Assembly (NCBI GenBank): GCA_051006995.1
Contig: JBPCSQ010000014.1
Location: 1 to 64,000, forward strand
Source of the DNA: JAIQGF01 sp051006995
GTDB lineage: Bacteria > Acidobacteriota > Terriglobia > Terriglobales > Acidobacteriaceae
Direction: 5' to 3'
Length of the DNA stretch: 64,000 bases
Shown: positions 34,586 through 42,623 of the stretch, one piece after another
Layout of the letters: each line of letters begins with the position of its first letter
Numbering within the stretch: the stretch's first letter is position 1
Program-made: the position numbers and the translations under genes
The notes under the pieces: model-generated
Seen by the model: the letters and a program-made list of their open reading frames with translations, nothing else
What the model was told of the DNA's origin: nothing
The model's database searches: none

Positions 34586-35092
34586 ATGCGGATCAACAAG
34601 CTCCAAGGCGTCATTCTCTGCGCCGTCACTGCCTTCACCGTGGTGATGGCGGCGTGCTATAGCGGGTCGCGGCCGCCGCGAATCGGCGAAGCGGCGCCCG
34701 ATTTCATCGTCCAGGATCCGGACCGCACGGTGGCGCTGCATGACCTGCGCGGCAAGGTGGTGGTGCTGAATTTCTGGGCGACGTGGTGCCCGCCATGCGT
34801 CGAGGAAATGCCGTCGCTGGTGGATATGCAATCGAAGCTGAAGCCAGACGGGGTGACGGTGCTGGCGGTCAGCCTGGACGTGGACGAGCGCGCGTACAAA
34901 AGATTTCTGGTGGACCACAAGGTGGACCTGCTGGCGGTGCGCGATGCCAGCCAGAAATCGAACGCACTCTACGGCACCTTCAAGTTTCCGGAGACCTACA
35001 TCATTGACCGGCAGGGCGTGGTGCGGCGCAAGTTCATCGGGCCGGTGGACTGGAACCAGCCGGAGATCGTGTCGTATCTCGCCAAGATGTAG
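34586..35092 (+). CDS. TlpA-like thioredoxin lipoprotein
   Basis: 168 residues from ATG 34586. A basic start and hydrophobic segment end in VVMAAC, a lipobox with Cys 24 for lipid attachment. The mature part is a thioredoxin fold with APDFIVQDPDR, NFWATWCPPCVEEMPSLV (active site Cys 68 and 71) and the cis-Pro loop FKFPETYIIDRQGVV. Such proteins reduce or oxidise periplasmic thiols, for example in cytochrome c maturation or oxidase copper-site assembly (family knowledge). No partner gene adjoins; the copper ATPase is downstream on the other strand. The ribosome site is weak and the upstream leader holds a heptad repeat. Confidence 0.92.
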   Translation: MRINKLQGVILCAVTAFTVVMAACYSGSRPPRIGEAAPDFIVQDPDRTVALHDLRGKVVVLNFWATWCPPCVEEMPSLVDMQSKLKPDGVTVLAVSLDVDERAYKRFLVDHKVDLLAVRDASQKSNALYGTFKFPETYIIDRQGVVRRKFIGPVDWNQPEIVSYLAKM

Positions 35093-35154
35093 GTCGTCCG
35101 CCCGAAAAACCCAAACCGCCGAGGACGCAGAGGATGGAACGCGTGGTTTCTTTC

Positions 35155-35238
35155 GCCCACTGAAGTGGGCTCTACAACCATTTGCACCCTGACCCACGGC
35201 TTACGCCGTGGGCTACACATTCTGCCGCGCTCCGCGCT
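35155..35238 (+). repeat. REP-like palindromes, copy B (tandem)
   Basis: Two hairpins follow each other: GCCCACTGAAGTGGGC (35155-35170) and CCCACGGCTTACGCCGTGGG (35193-35212), the latter followed by CTACACATTCTGCCGCG and a small CGCG hairpin (35224-35236). Order and core match copies A (25642-25689) and C (55150-55198). Lies between convergent genes. Confidence 0.7.
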
Positions 35239-35278
35239 GTCTAACTCCCGCTGTGGATCCGAGGGATAGTGTATCTCG

Positions 35279-37927
35279 TCAGAGCCGCACATTGCGCAGG
35301 CGCAGGGAGTTGGTTATCACTGACACGGAGCTGAAGCTCATGGCGGCGGCGGCGATGATGGGGCTCAGCAGCACTCCGAAGAATGGGTAGAGCACGCCGG
35401 CGGCGATGGGCACGCCGAGCGAGTTGTACACAAAGGCGAAGAACAGGTTCTGGCGGATGTTGCGCATGGTGGCGCGGCTGAGGCGGCGGGCGCGCACGAT
35501 GGCGCGCAGGTCTCCCTTGACCAGCGTAACGCCGCCGCTCTCCATGGCGACATCCGTTCCTGTACCCATGGCAATGCCGACGTCGGCTTGCGCCAGCGCG
35601 GGCGCGTCGTTGATGCCGTCACCGGCCATGGCGACGCGATGACCCTGCGCCTGTAATTGCTTGACGAATTCCGATTTGCGGTCGGGCAGCACCTCGGCCT
35701 CGAAGCGGGCGATGCCGAGCTGGCGCGCGACCGCTTCTGCGGTAGCGCGGCTGTCGCCGGTGAGCATGACCACCTGCACGCCTTCCTCGGCAAGTGCGCG
35801 CAGGGCTTCCGGCGTCGAGGGCTTGGCCGGGTCGGCGATTCCCAGCAGTCCGGCAAGCTTTCCGTCCAAGGCGACAAAGATGACAGTCTGGCCTTCGCGG
35901 CGCAGCTCTTGCGCCCGCACAGCTAGCTGCGTGTCAGTGACAATTTTCAATTCCTGGAGCAGCGCGTCATTTCCGGCGGCGACTTCCCTGCCCTCGACTC
36001 GGCCTACGACGCCGCGCCCGGTGAGCGAACGAAAGTCGGACGCGGCCGCTGGTTGAACGCCGCGTTGCTCGGCGCCTTTCACGATGGCTTGCGAGAGCGG
36101 GTGTTCGCTGGCTTTTTCAACCGCGGATACGAGGCGTAGAAGGCGAGTTTCTGTGTCTGACTCAGTAGGGCCGGTCTGCTGCTGGAATGAAACAACAGAA
36201 ACCAGCTTGGGCTTGCCCTCGGTGAGCGTGCCGGTTTTGTCCACGACGAGGGTGTCAATCTTCTCCATGATTTCGAGCGATTCGGCGTTGCGGATGAGCA
36301 CGCCCGCCTGGGCCCCGCGACCGGTGGAGACCATGATGGCGATGGGTGTGGCTAGGCCGAGCGCGCAGGGGCAGGCAATGATCAGCACCGCCACGGCGTT
36401 GACCAGGGCATAGGCGTAGCGCGGCTCGGGTCCGAACACCGCCCAAATGATGAACGTCACGACGGCAATGCCAATCACCGCCGGCACGAAGAATCCGGAT
36501 ACGTGGTCGGCAAGGCGCTGGATGGGAGCACGGCTGCGCTGGGCTTCGGCGACCATGCGCACGATCTGCGCCAGCATGGTCTCGCTGCCGACGTGCTCGG
36601 CGCGCATGACGAGCGACCCGGTGCCGTTGATGGTGGCGCCGATGACGCGCGCGCCCGGCGCCTTCTCCACCGGGAGAGACTCGCCGGTAATCATGGATTC
36701 GTCCACCGAGCTGCTGCCCTCGAGCACAACGCCGTCCACGGGGACTTTTTCGCCAGGCCGCACGCGCAGGCGATCGCCAGGCTGGACGCGATCGAGCGGA
36801 ATGTCGGTTTCGCTGCCATCGGCGTTGATACGGCGGGCCATCTTCGGCGCCAGATCGAGGAGCGCCCGCAGTGCGCTGCTGGTGCGGCTTCGGGCGCGTA
36901 GTTCCAGCACCTGTCCCATGAGCACGAGGGTGACGATGGCCGCCGCGGCCTCGAAATAGACATTAACGATGCCCATCTCGCGGAATACTTCGGGAAAAAT
37001 GCCGGGAGAAATGGTGGCCACCAGGCTGTAAATGTAGGCGACGCCAACGCCCATGCCGATCAGGGTGAACATGTTGGCGTGGCGATTCACGACGGACGTC
37101 CAGGCGCGTTGGAAGAAGGGCCATCCACCCCAAAGCACGACCGGGGTGGCCAGCACCAGCTCACCCCAGGTGAGCAGCCAGTGGGGAAACACGTGCGCCA
37201 GCGCCGGGAACATGTGTCCCATGGCGATGAGCAGCAGCGGAACCGTGAGCACCAGGCTGGCCCAGAAGCGGCGCGTCATGTCGCGCAGTTCGGGATTTTC
37301 CTGCTCGGCGGCGGTGACGGTGCGCGGCTCCAGCGCCATGCCGCAGATCGGGCAGGCGCCGGGCTCGGAGCGCACGATCTCCGGATGCATGGGGCAGACC
37401 CATTCGGTCTTACTGGCCGGCGCAATGGAGATCTCCGGCTCAAGCGCCATGCCGCACTTCGGGCATGCGCCGGGGTGATCGCTGACCACCTCGGGATCCA
37501 TGGGGCAAATCCATTTGGCGCCGGCGGGAGCTGCGGGCGGCGCCGCAGGCTTCGGGGAAAGGAATTTTTCTGGCTCGGCGCGGAAGCGTTGCTCGCACTT
37601 AGGATTGCAGAAGTAGTAGGTCTTTCCTTGGTAATCGGTCTTACCCGCCGCATGCTGCGGGTTGACCAACATGCCGCAGACGGGGTCGCGTTCGGGCGGG
37701 GGCGGTGGAGGGGCGGCCTTGGATGCGCTGATGCCGATCAGGCCGGAACGGCCTTCCCCACCCGAAGATAGATACTTCTGCGGGTCGGCGGTGAACTTCT
37801 GCGCACAACCGGGGCTGCAAAAATAGTAGGTCTGGCCTTGATGCTCGATCTTGGTCTTGGCCGTGGCAGGGTCCACGGTCATCCCGCAGACCGGATCCTT
37901 GACAGCGAGCGTCTGCGCGTCGCGCAT
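35279..37927 (-). CDS. copA: Copper-translocating P1B-type ATPase with four N-terminal metal modules
   Basis: 882 residues. Instead of classical HMA domains the N-terminus carries two YHS domains (DPVCGMTV at 11-18 with YYFCSPGC; DPVCGMLV at 81-88 with YYFCNPKC) and two heavy-metal-binding modules (CPMDPEVV...CPKCGMALEP from 141; CPMHPEIV...CPICGMALEP from 178). Then eight membrane helices, the TGES actuator (414-417), the transport motif CPC (519-521), DKTGT (phosphorylated Asp 563), the HP motif in ASEHPLSQA and GDGINDAPAL. This is the P1B-1 Cu+/Ag+ export pattern. It is divergent from a small HMA-like protein gene; a perfect 18-bp palindrome lies between them. Confidence 0.95.
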   Translation of the reverse strand: MRDAQTLAVKDPVCGMTVDPATAKTKIEHQGQTYYFCSPGCAQKFTADPQKYLSSGGEGRSGLIGISASKAAPPPPPPERDPVCGMLVNPQHAAGKTDYQGKTYYFCNPKCEQRFRAEPEKFLSPKPAAPPAAPAGAKWICPMDPEVVSDHPGACPKCGMALEPEISIAPASKTEWVCPMHPEIVRSEPGACPICGMALEPRTVTAAEQENPELRDMTRRFWASLVLTVPLLLIAMGHMFPALAHVFPHWLLTWGELVLATPVVLWGGWPFFQRAWTSVVNRHANMFTLIGMGVGVAYIYSLVATISPGIFPEVFREMGIVNVYFEAAAAIVTLVLMGQVLELRARSRTSSALRALLDLAPKMARRINADGSETDIPLDRVQPGDRLRVRPGEKVPVDGVVLEGSSSVDESMITGESLPVEKAPGARVIGATINGTGSLVMRAEHVGSETMLAQIVRMVAEAQRSRAPIQRLADHVSGFFVPAVIGIAVVTFIIWAVFGPEPRYAYALVNAVAVLIIACPCALGLATPIAIMVSTGRGAQAGVLIRNAESLEIMEKIDTLVVDKTGTLTEGKPKLVSVVSFQQQTGPTESDTETRLLRLVSAVEKASEHPLSQAIVKGAEQRGVQPAAASDFRSLTGRGVVGRVEGREVAAGNDALLQELKIVTDTQLAVRAQELRREGQTVIFVALDGKLAGLLGIADPAKPSTPEALRALAEEGVQVVMLTGDSRATAEAVARQLGIARFEAEVLPDRKSEFVKQLQAQGHRVAMAGDGINDAPALAQADVGIAMGTGTDVAMESGGVTLVKGDLRAIVRARRLSRATMRNIRQNLFFAFVYNSLGVPIAAGVLYPFFGVLLSPIIAAAAMSFSSVSVITNSLRLRNVRL

Positions 37928-37960
37928 GGTGATCTAAGTATAAGGTTAGCAGTGGACTGG

Positions 37961-37980
37961 TATAGTGATGCGCATCACTA
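37961..37980 (+). promoter_or_regulatory. Perfect 18-bp palindrome overlapping a -10 box (metal operator candidate)
   Basis: TAGTGATGCGCATCACTA (37963-37980) is an exact palindrome. TATAGT (37961-37966), a good -10 box for the plus-strand gene at 38004, overlaps its left end, so a bound repressor would block it. It is 36 bp from the copA ATG on the other strand, fitting shared copper control. The binding family cannot be named; it is not the CopY TACA-N2-TGTA type. Confidence 0.65.
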
Positions 37981-38003
37981 CTGATGCTTTTGAAGAGGTG
38001 AGC

Positions 38004-38231
38004 ATGACCGCAGTGGACGTGGCATTTCTCTACGGTCGCCCTCCCGGGCCGGCCGAGATGCGGGCGCTGGACAGCATGCGTGAGGTGTATGGCATCCGGC
38101 GGATCAGCTTCAATGAGGCGGAACAGAGTGTTCGGGTGGAGTACGACGCCTCGCGGTTAACCGAGAGCGTGGTGGCGGGCTTGCTGCGCCGCGCAGGGAT
38201 GGATGTGAAAGAAAAGCTGGCGCTTGCCTAG
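38004..38231 (+). CDS. Small HMA-fold-like protein without the CxxC motif
   Basis: 75 residues from ATG 38004, chosen for the strong AGAGGTGAGC ribosome site; in-frame ATGs at 37965 and 37968 lie inside the palindrome. The pattern of strands and helices (TAVDVAFLYG, a helix EMRALDSMREV, YGIRRISFNEAEQSVRVEYDA and RLTESVVAGLLRRAGMDV) is that of an HMA/Atx1 ferredoxin-like fold: the part GIRRISFNEAEQSVRVEYD matches the GV--V-v---- --V-YD core. The metal-binding CxxC is replaced by a Pro-rich loop (YGRPPGPAEM), so it probably does not bind copper as Atx1 does. Position opposite copA suggests a regulatory or structural partner. Confidence 0.65.
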   Translation: MTAVDVAFLYGRPPGPAEMRALDSMREVYGIRRISFNEAEQSVRVEYDASRLTESVVAGLLRRAGMDVKEKLALA

Positions 38232-38243
38232 AAATGCAAAAGA

Positions 38244-38288
38244 GGCGCTCAAGAAACTCTCTGGCCGAAAGTTTTTCTCAAGAGCGCC
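38244..38288. terminator. Imperfect hairpin after the HMA-like gene
   Basis: GGCGCTC (38244-38250) pairs with GAGCGCC (38282-38288), and inner AAGAAACT pairs with AGTTTTTCT with bulges, giving a long stem just past the stop codon. No T-run follows; likely terminator or 3' stabiliser. Confidence 0.5.
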
Positions 38289-38510
38289 CCTATTGCGCGC
38301 CACTTCGTCTGGCCTTGGTTAGAGCATCCTCGATACCAATTCCCTCGCATTGAAAACAGGCACCTTACGACATCGTCGAGGAAGGCTGCGAGTAGCTTTT
38401 GCCGAGGCGGAAGAAAGAATTACGTTGCGCTGAAAAAGGCAACACTCTCCCCAGTTCTGCCTCCCTGCTGTAGCTGAATGCCAAAGTGCGCCAGAGGCAG
38501 CGCGCTGCTT
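38289..38510. other. Intergenic stretch between convergent genes
   Basis: About 220 bp between the hairpin and the STAS gene end. I see no reading frame with a ribosome site and no repeat. Composition is somewhat more A/T-rich than the flanking genes. Confidence 0.35.
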
Positions 38511-38867
38511 TCATGGGAACCGGGTGTAGTACTGCCCGGCGGTGCTGAAGACCGACAGCAGGTTGGTCAGGCCGAGCAGCTCCTTGATGCGCTGGTTCAA
38601 GTTAATCAACTGAAGGTCGCATCCTGCCGTCTTGCAGGAGACGTACACCCGCACCAGGGCGCCCAGGCCGGAGCTGTCCATGTAGCGAAGGTCGGTAAGG
38701 TCGAGTACCACCCGGCTGGTCTGCGGGATCAGCTTGCCCACTTCCAGACGCAGCATTTCGGAGTCTTCGGAGGTCAGTCGCCCACTGCAGCGAACAAGAA
38801 TCTGGTCCTCGCTGTTGATGGTTTGGAGGCGCAGGCGCTTATTGGGTGAGGATGCGGGTACGGACAT
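38511..38867 (-). CDS. STAS-domain protein (anti-sigma factor antagonist type)
   Basis: 118 residues from ATG 38867, chosen for the GGAGACCACG ribosome site. The STAS core is clear: VVLDLTDLRYMDSSGLGALVR, with the phosphorylatable Ser in DSSG (64-67), preceded by the strand ILVRCSGRLTSE and followed by DLQLINLNQRIKELLGLTNL. Such proteins bind anti-sigma kinases and are switched by phosphorylation. No RsbW-like kinase or sigma factor gene is adjacent, so the partner is elsewhere. It lies 72 bp downstream of the GNAT gene on the same strand. Confidence 0.92.
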   Translation of the reverse strand: MSVPASSPNKRLRLQTINSEDQILVRCSGRLTSEDSEMLRLEVGKLIPQTSRVVLDLTDLRYMDSSGLGALVRVYVSCKTAGCDLQLINLNQRIKELLGLTNLLSVFSTAGQYYTRFP

Positions 38868-38939
38868 CGTGGTCTCCGGCGAGCGCTGCCACCCCAAGCT
38901 GCAGCGCGATGGCGGAGATTCTAACATCGAGAACGCGAT

Positions 38940-39905
38940 TCATGCGACGAGAGGCAGTTCGCGACGCTCAGTGGCGACCGCGCGCAAGACTTGTGGCGGA
39001 GCTGCAACGCGAAACAGCGGCGTGCTGGAGGTGGCGAAGCGCAGCTTGTGCGGCTGCTCGCCGGTCATGTAGTCGCAGTCGAGTCCGTGCTCGAGCGAGC
39101 GGCGCGTGACCTCGTAAAGCAACGCCGTGCCGGGCGAATGGTGTGCCCAGCGATGGTCGAAATAGGTGGTGTAGAAGCGGCGTATCGGGCCGTCGCGAAA
39201 CGTGAGCAGCGCGGCGACGAGCGAGCCGGGAGTTTCGAAAGTGAAGATTTCGCAGGCTTCGGAAGCAGCGGCCTCGACCAGAAATTCGACGCGGCGCTGG
39301 TCGGCGAAGAGATTGTTGGAACGTCCCTGCAATTGCGCGGCTTTGCATTGGTAGAGATGCCGCACCAGGCGCGCGTCCCGGCCGCTGTGGAGGTGGAGTT
39401 CAGCGCCGGCGCGATGGAGGCGACGCAGCAGCCGTCCCGAGCGGGTGTGGGCGGCGGCGAAAGCAGAAGCGGAGACATCCGCGCCACAAACGCCGGGTGC
39501 GCTGGTGAAACTGCTGGGAGCAAAGCCGAGCTCGTCCCAAGCCGCTCCGCGGCTGTCGCCGAGCAGCGCGGTGAGTGAGAACGAGCGGTCCAGAGCAGCC
39601 ACCTCGCGCCAGGCGCGACGAAGCGCCTCTTCACTGCCCTCCCAGAGCATGTCGCGGTAATCGAAAAGCTCATCGCCGAGGAAGCGCACCTGGCCGGCCT
39701 GCACGCAGGCGGGAATGATGGCCTGGCCGCCGCCATTTTCGACATGGACGACGAAGGGAGTGGCCCGGTCGGCGAAGGCGCGGGCAGCGAGAGCATTCCA
39801 GGTGAAGCTTTGAAAAAGAGTGTGCTCGCCGGCACGGGACAATCCTTCCCAAGCTGCCTGTAAAGCCTGGATTTCCTGGGGAGAGCGGGCGACCACGACG
39901 CGCAA
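38940..39905 (-). CDS. GNAT-fold acetyltransferase (FemAB/BcsL-like)
   Basis: 321 residues. The layout is that of the double GNAT (acetyltransf_6, formerly CelD-like) proteins: N-terminal FQSFTWNALAARAF, central RRLHRAGAELHLHSGRD followed by a helix, then SLVAALLTFRDGPIRRFYTTYFDHRWAHHSPGTALLYEVTRR (acyl-CoA-binding V loop and substrate block) and LDCDYMTGEQPHKLRF at the C-terminus. These are often encoded with exopolysaccharide or peptidoglycan genes and transfer acyl or aminoacyl groups; the substrate is not known here. Divergent from the iron island, sharing its upstream region. Confidence 0.8.
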   Translation of the reverse strand: MRVVVARSPQEIQALQAAWEGLSRAGEHTLFQSFTWNALAARAFADRATPFVVHVENGGGQAIIPACVQAGQVRFLGDELFDYRDMLWEGSEEALRRAWREVAALDRSFSLTALLGDSRGAAWDELGFAPSSFTSAPGVCGADVSASAFAAAHTRSGRLLRRLHRAGAELHLHSGRDARLVRHLYQCKAAQLQGRSNNLFADQRRVEFLVEAAASEACEIFTFETPGSLVAALLTFRDGPIRRFYTTYFDHRWAHHSPGTALLYEVTRRSLEHGLDCDYMTGEQPHKLRFATSSTPLFRVAAPPQVLRAVATERRELPLVA

Positions 39906-39982
39906 AACGGGGCTCCTGTGACTCGGAAACTTAGACGCCGGCCGCGGGCGCGCAGATGTCAGGAAGCGGAGGGCGCGCTCGG

Positions 39983-39998
39983 TGTGACAGATGTCACA
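39983..39998 (+). promoter_or_regulatory. CRP/FNR-type palindrome upstream of the iron island
   Basis: TGTGACAGATGTCACA matches the CRP consensus TGTGA-N6-TCACA in both half-sites and extends the symmetry by one base. Its centre is about 63 bp upstream of the predicted transcription start near 40054, the class I activator position. The binding protein is not encoded in this window. Confidence 0.65.
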
Positions 39999-40018
39999 TC
40001 CAGCCGTGACCCTGCTCG

Positions 40019-40047
40019 TTGACCCTAGAGGCGGCGGGGTTTAGAAT
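40019..40047 (+). promoter_or_regulatory. Sigma-70 promoter of the iron island
   Basis: TTGACC (40019-40024) and TAGAAT (40042-40047), each 5 of 6 to consensus, are separated by the ideal 17 bp. Start of transcription is expected near 40054, directly in front of the Fur-box pair. Confidence 0.75.
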
Positions 40048-40056
40048 TTTTGATGT

Positions 40057-40077
40057 TGAAAATGAATTTCAATTTCA
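40057..40077 (+). promoter_or_regulatory. Fur box (two overlapping 7-1-7 motifs)
   Basis: TGAAAAT-G-AATTTCA (40057-40071) and TGAATTT-C-AATTTCA (40063-40077) are two 7-1-7 inverted repeats offset by 6 bp, each symmetric at 6 of 7 positions; consensus is TGATAAT-N-ATTATCA. This is the classic layout for two Fur dimers. It covers the start of transcription, so iron-loaded Fur would repress the iron permease operon. Confidence 0.75.
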
Positions 40078-40099
40078 TATTGGACGGGGCGGTCCTGCC

Positions 40100-41353
40100 A
40101 TGCTCCAGGCTCTAGTCATTACCCTGCGCGAGGGCGTTGAAGCCGCGCTGATCGTGGGCATCACCCTCGCTTACATCGCCAAAATCGGCCGACCCGACCT
40201 GCGCAAGGCGGTCTACACCGCCCTGGGAGCGGCCGCCGCCGGCAGCATCGCCGTGGCGGTGGCGCTGTCGCGCTTGCAGCTCAACCAGGACATTTTTGAG
40301 GGCTGGGTGATGCTGGTGGCGGCATTCTTCGTCGTCACCATGATCATCTTCATGATGAAGACGGGCCGCAAGCTCAAGGGGCAGATCGAGGGCAAGGTCG
40401 GCCAGCTTGCCGGCGCCAGTTCCCGGCTGGGGCTGTTCGCGTTCGTCTTCCTGATGGTGCTGCGCGAAGGAGTGGAGACGGTGCTGATCCTCTCCGCCGT
40501 TTCGCTGAACACCACGGAGCTGATGAATTTCCTGGGGACGCTGTTCGGGGTTGCGCTGGCGGTGGTCTTCGGCGTGACCTTCGTCAAAGGCAGCGTGCGG
40601 GTCAATCTGCAGAAGTTCTTCAAGGTCACAACCGCCATCCTATTTTTTGTGGCTTTCCAGTTGACGATCTCCGGGCTGCACGAGCTTTCGGAAAACGGCG
40701 TGCTGCCGTCGAGCAAGCGGGAGATGGCGCTGATCGGGCCGATCGTGCGCAACGACCTGTTCTTCTTCGTCACGATCCTGGCGCTGGCGGCGATGATGGT
40801 GCTGTTCGAATACCGGCGCCGCAGCGGCCCGGTGGCCGCCACCGTGTCGGGCGCCGAGCGACGCAAGGCGGAGTGGAGCGCGCGCCGGGAGCGCATGTGG
40901 ATGGCGGCCGTATACGCCAGCTCCTTCGTATTCATCCTGCTGATCACGGCGCAGTTCATCTACGCCAAGACGGCGAGCGCGCTGTCGCCAGCGACCGAGA
41001 TCGTGATCACGAGCGGCGAAGCCCGCATCCCGCTGGCGCAGGTCAGCGATGGCGACCTGCACCGCTACTCGACGCGCGTGAAGGACACCGAGGTCCGCTT
41101 CTGGCTGTATCGGAAGCCCGACGGCAATGTGGCGACGGTGCTGGACGCTTGCGAGATTTGCGGTCCGGTGGGGTTTTACAAGAGCGGCAACGGCATCGTG
41201 TGCAAGAACTGCGCCGCGCCCATCAATCCACAGTCGGTGGGACAGGCAGGCGGATGCAATCCGATTCCGCTGAAGGCGACTACGACAGCCGACTCGGTCG
41301 TGATCAGCCAAGCGGATCTGGCCGCCGGCGCGCACTGGTTCGAGACCAAATAA
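40100..41353 (+). CDS. FTR1-type iron permease fused to a DUF2318 domain
   Basis: 417 residues from ATG 40100. Residues 1-240 form a seven-helix FTR1/EfeU permease with the two REGVE motifs (10-14 and 122-126) that bind ferric iron. After another helix (268-289) comes an extracytoplasmic DUF2318-like domain: VITSGEARIPLAQVSDGDLHRY, then CEIC (351-354), CKNC (368-371) and Cys 386 in GGCNPI, a metal or Fe-S site. In Campylobacter the P19 iron system (Cj1658-1663) encodes FTR1, P19, a DUF2318 membrane protein, two FtsX-like permeases and an ATPase as separate proteins. Here the first and third are one chain and P19 is missing. A Fur box lies upstream; the next gene starts 4 bp downstream. Confidence 0.93.
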   Translation: MLQALVITLREGVEAALIVGITLAYIAKIGRPDLRKAVYTALGAAAAGSIAVAVALSRLQLNQDIFEGWVMLVAAFFVVTMIIFMMKTGRKLKGQIEGKVGQLAGASSRLGLFAFVFLMVLREGVETVLILSAVSLNTTELMNFLGTLFGVALAVVFGVTFVKGSVRVNLQKFFKVTTAILFFVAFQLTISGLHELSENGVLPSSKREMALIGPIVRNDLFFFVTILALAAMMVLFEYRRRSGPVAATVSGAERRKAEWSARRERMWMAAVYASSFVFILLITAQFIYAKTASALSPATEIVITSGEARIPLAQVSDGDLHRYSTRVKDTEVRFWLYRKPDGNVATVLDACEICGPVGFYKSGNGIVCKNCAAPINPQSVGQAGGCNPIPLKATTTADSVVISQADLAAGAHWFETK

Positions 41354-41357
41354 GCCC

Positions 41358-42623
41358 ATGTTCCTGCGGATGGTTTACCAATCCTTTCATCGCCAACGGC
41401 GGCGCAAGCTGCTGGCCGGCATCGCCATCACGCTGGGCGTGTCGGTGGCGACGGCGATGATCGCGGTGGCCACCGACATCGGCGACAAGATTAACCGCGA
41501 ATTGCGCACCTACGGCGCCAACCTGGTGGTGACGCCCGATGAAGACACGCTGGATGTCGAGATCGGCGGCGTCAACCTCAAGCCTGCCAGCGGTGGCGCA
41601 TTCCTGAAAGAGTCGGACCTCCCGGCGATGCGCGGCATGTTCTGGCGCAACAACATTGTCGGATTCGCGCCCATGCTGCCGGTGACGGTGGCGCTGCAGA
41701 ATGGGCCGGCAACGCAGCGGGTGCAACTTCTGGGAACGTACTTCGCCAGGCAAATGAGTTTCAAAAACGAGAGCTTTACGACCGGCGTGCGCACCACCAA
41801 TCCTTGGTGGAAGGTCAGCGGCGCGTGGCCGGAGGACAGCTCCGACGACGTGCTGGTCGGGCGGCGGCTGGCGCAGCAGTTGGGAATCCGCCAAGGCGGC
41901 GAGTTGCAGGCCGGTGGGCGCAAGCTGCATGTGTCCGGCATTCTCTCCACCGGGGGAGACGAGGAGAACCAGATCGTCGGGCCGCTGGCGCTGGCGCAGC
42001 AGATGCTCGGCCGTCCGGGCGCGGTGCGGCGGGTGCTGGTGAGCGCGCTGACCAAGCCGGAAGACGCGCTGGCGAGGCGCGATCCGAAGACAATGTCGCC
42101 GGAGCTGTACGACCGCTGGTACTGCTCGCCGTACGCCAATTCCATCGCGTGGAACCTGCAAGAGACGATTCCCCACTCTCACGCCGAACAGATTCGCCAA
42201 GTGGCGCAAAACGAGGGCACGGTGCTGGAAAAAATCCGCGGGCTGATGCTGCTGATCACGCTGGCGGCGCTGCTGGCCTCGGCGCTGGCGGTCTCGTCTG
42301 CAATGGCGACCGCAATTCTGGAGCGCCGCGGCGAAGTCGGCCTGATGAAGGCGCTGGGCGCGGGCAATGGGTCGGTGGCAACGCTGTTTTTCGCAGAATC
42401 GACGCTGCTTGCCCTGTTTGGCGGCATCGTTGGTTTTGCCGCCGGCAACGCTCTGGCGCAGCGGATCGGCCGCTGGATTTTCAATTCGCCGATCGCAGTG
42501 CAGCCGGTGCTCTTCCCTGTCGTGCTGGGACTGGCGGTGGCCGTGACCTTTGCCGGGAGCGCGGCGTCCATCCGCAAGGCCATGCGATTCGATCCGGTGA
42601 TGGTGCTGCGAGGTGACGCATGA
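41358..42623 (+). CDS. ABC transporter permease, MacB/FtsX-like (iron island, first)
   Basis: 421 residues. One membrane helix near the N-terminus (KLLAGIAITLGVSVATAMIA), an extracytoplasmic MacB-PCD-like domain of about 240 residues (starting RELRTYGANLVVTPDED), then three helices of the FtsX domain (about 290-415; MATAILERRGEVGLMKALGAG is the family block between helices 2 and 3). Together with the next gene and the ATPase it forms a type VII (mechanotransmission) ABC complex. By analogy with Cj1661/1662 of the P19 iron system it may use ATP energy to support ferric iron uptake or reduction. Stop and next ATG overlap (ATGA). Confidence 0.92.
   Translation: MFLRMVYQSFHRQRRRKLLAGIAITLGVSVATAMIAVATDIGDKINRELRTYGANLVVTPDEDTLDVEIGGVNLKPASGGAFLKESDLPAMRGMFWRNNIVGFAPMLPVTVALQNGPATQRVQLLGTYFARQMSFKNESFTTGVRTTNPWWKVSGAWPEDSSDDVLVGRRLAQQLGIRQGGELQAGGRKLHVSGILSTGGDEENQIVGPLALAQQMLGRPGAVRRVLVSALTKPEDALARRDPKTMSPELYDRWYCSPYANSIAWNLQETIPHSHAEQIRQVAQNEGTVLEKIRGLMLLITLAALLASALAVSSAMATAILERRGEVGLMKALGAGNGSVATLFFAESTLLALFGGIVGFAAGNALAQRIGRWIFNSPIAVQPVLFPVVLGLAVAVTFAGSAASIRKAMRFDPVMVLRGDA

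Noticed and set aside
35097..35140. GCCGAGGACGCAGAGGA near 35115 and GACGCAAACGCAGAGA near 47597 as further short-word repeats
   Set aside because: Each has at most two units and no 7-bp phase or inverted arm, so they were not added to the heptad class.
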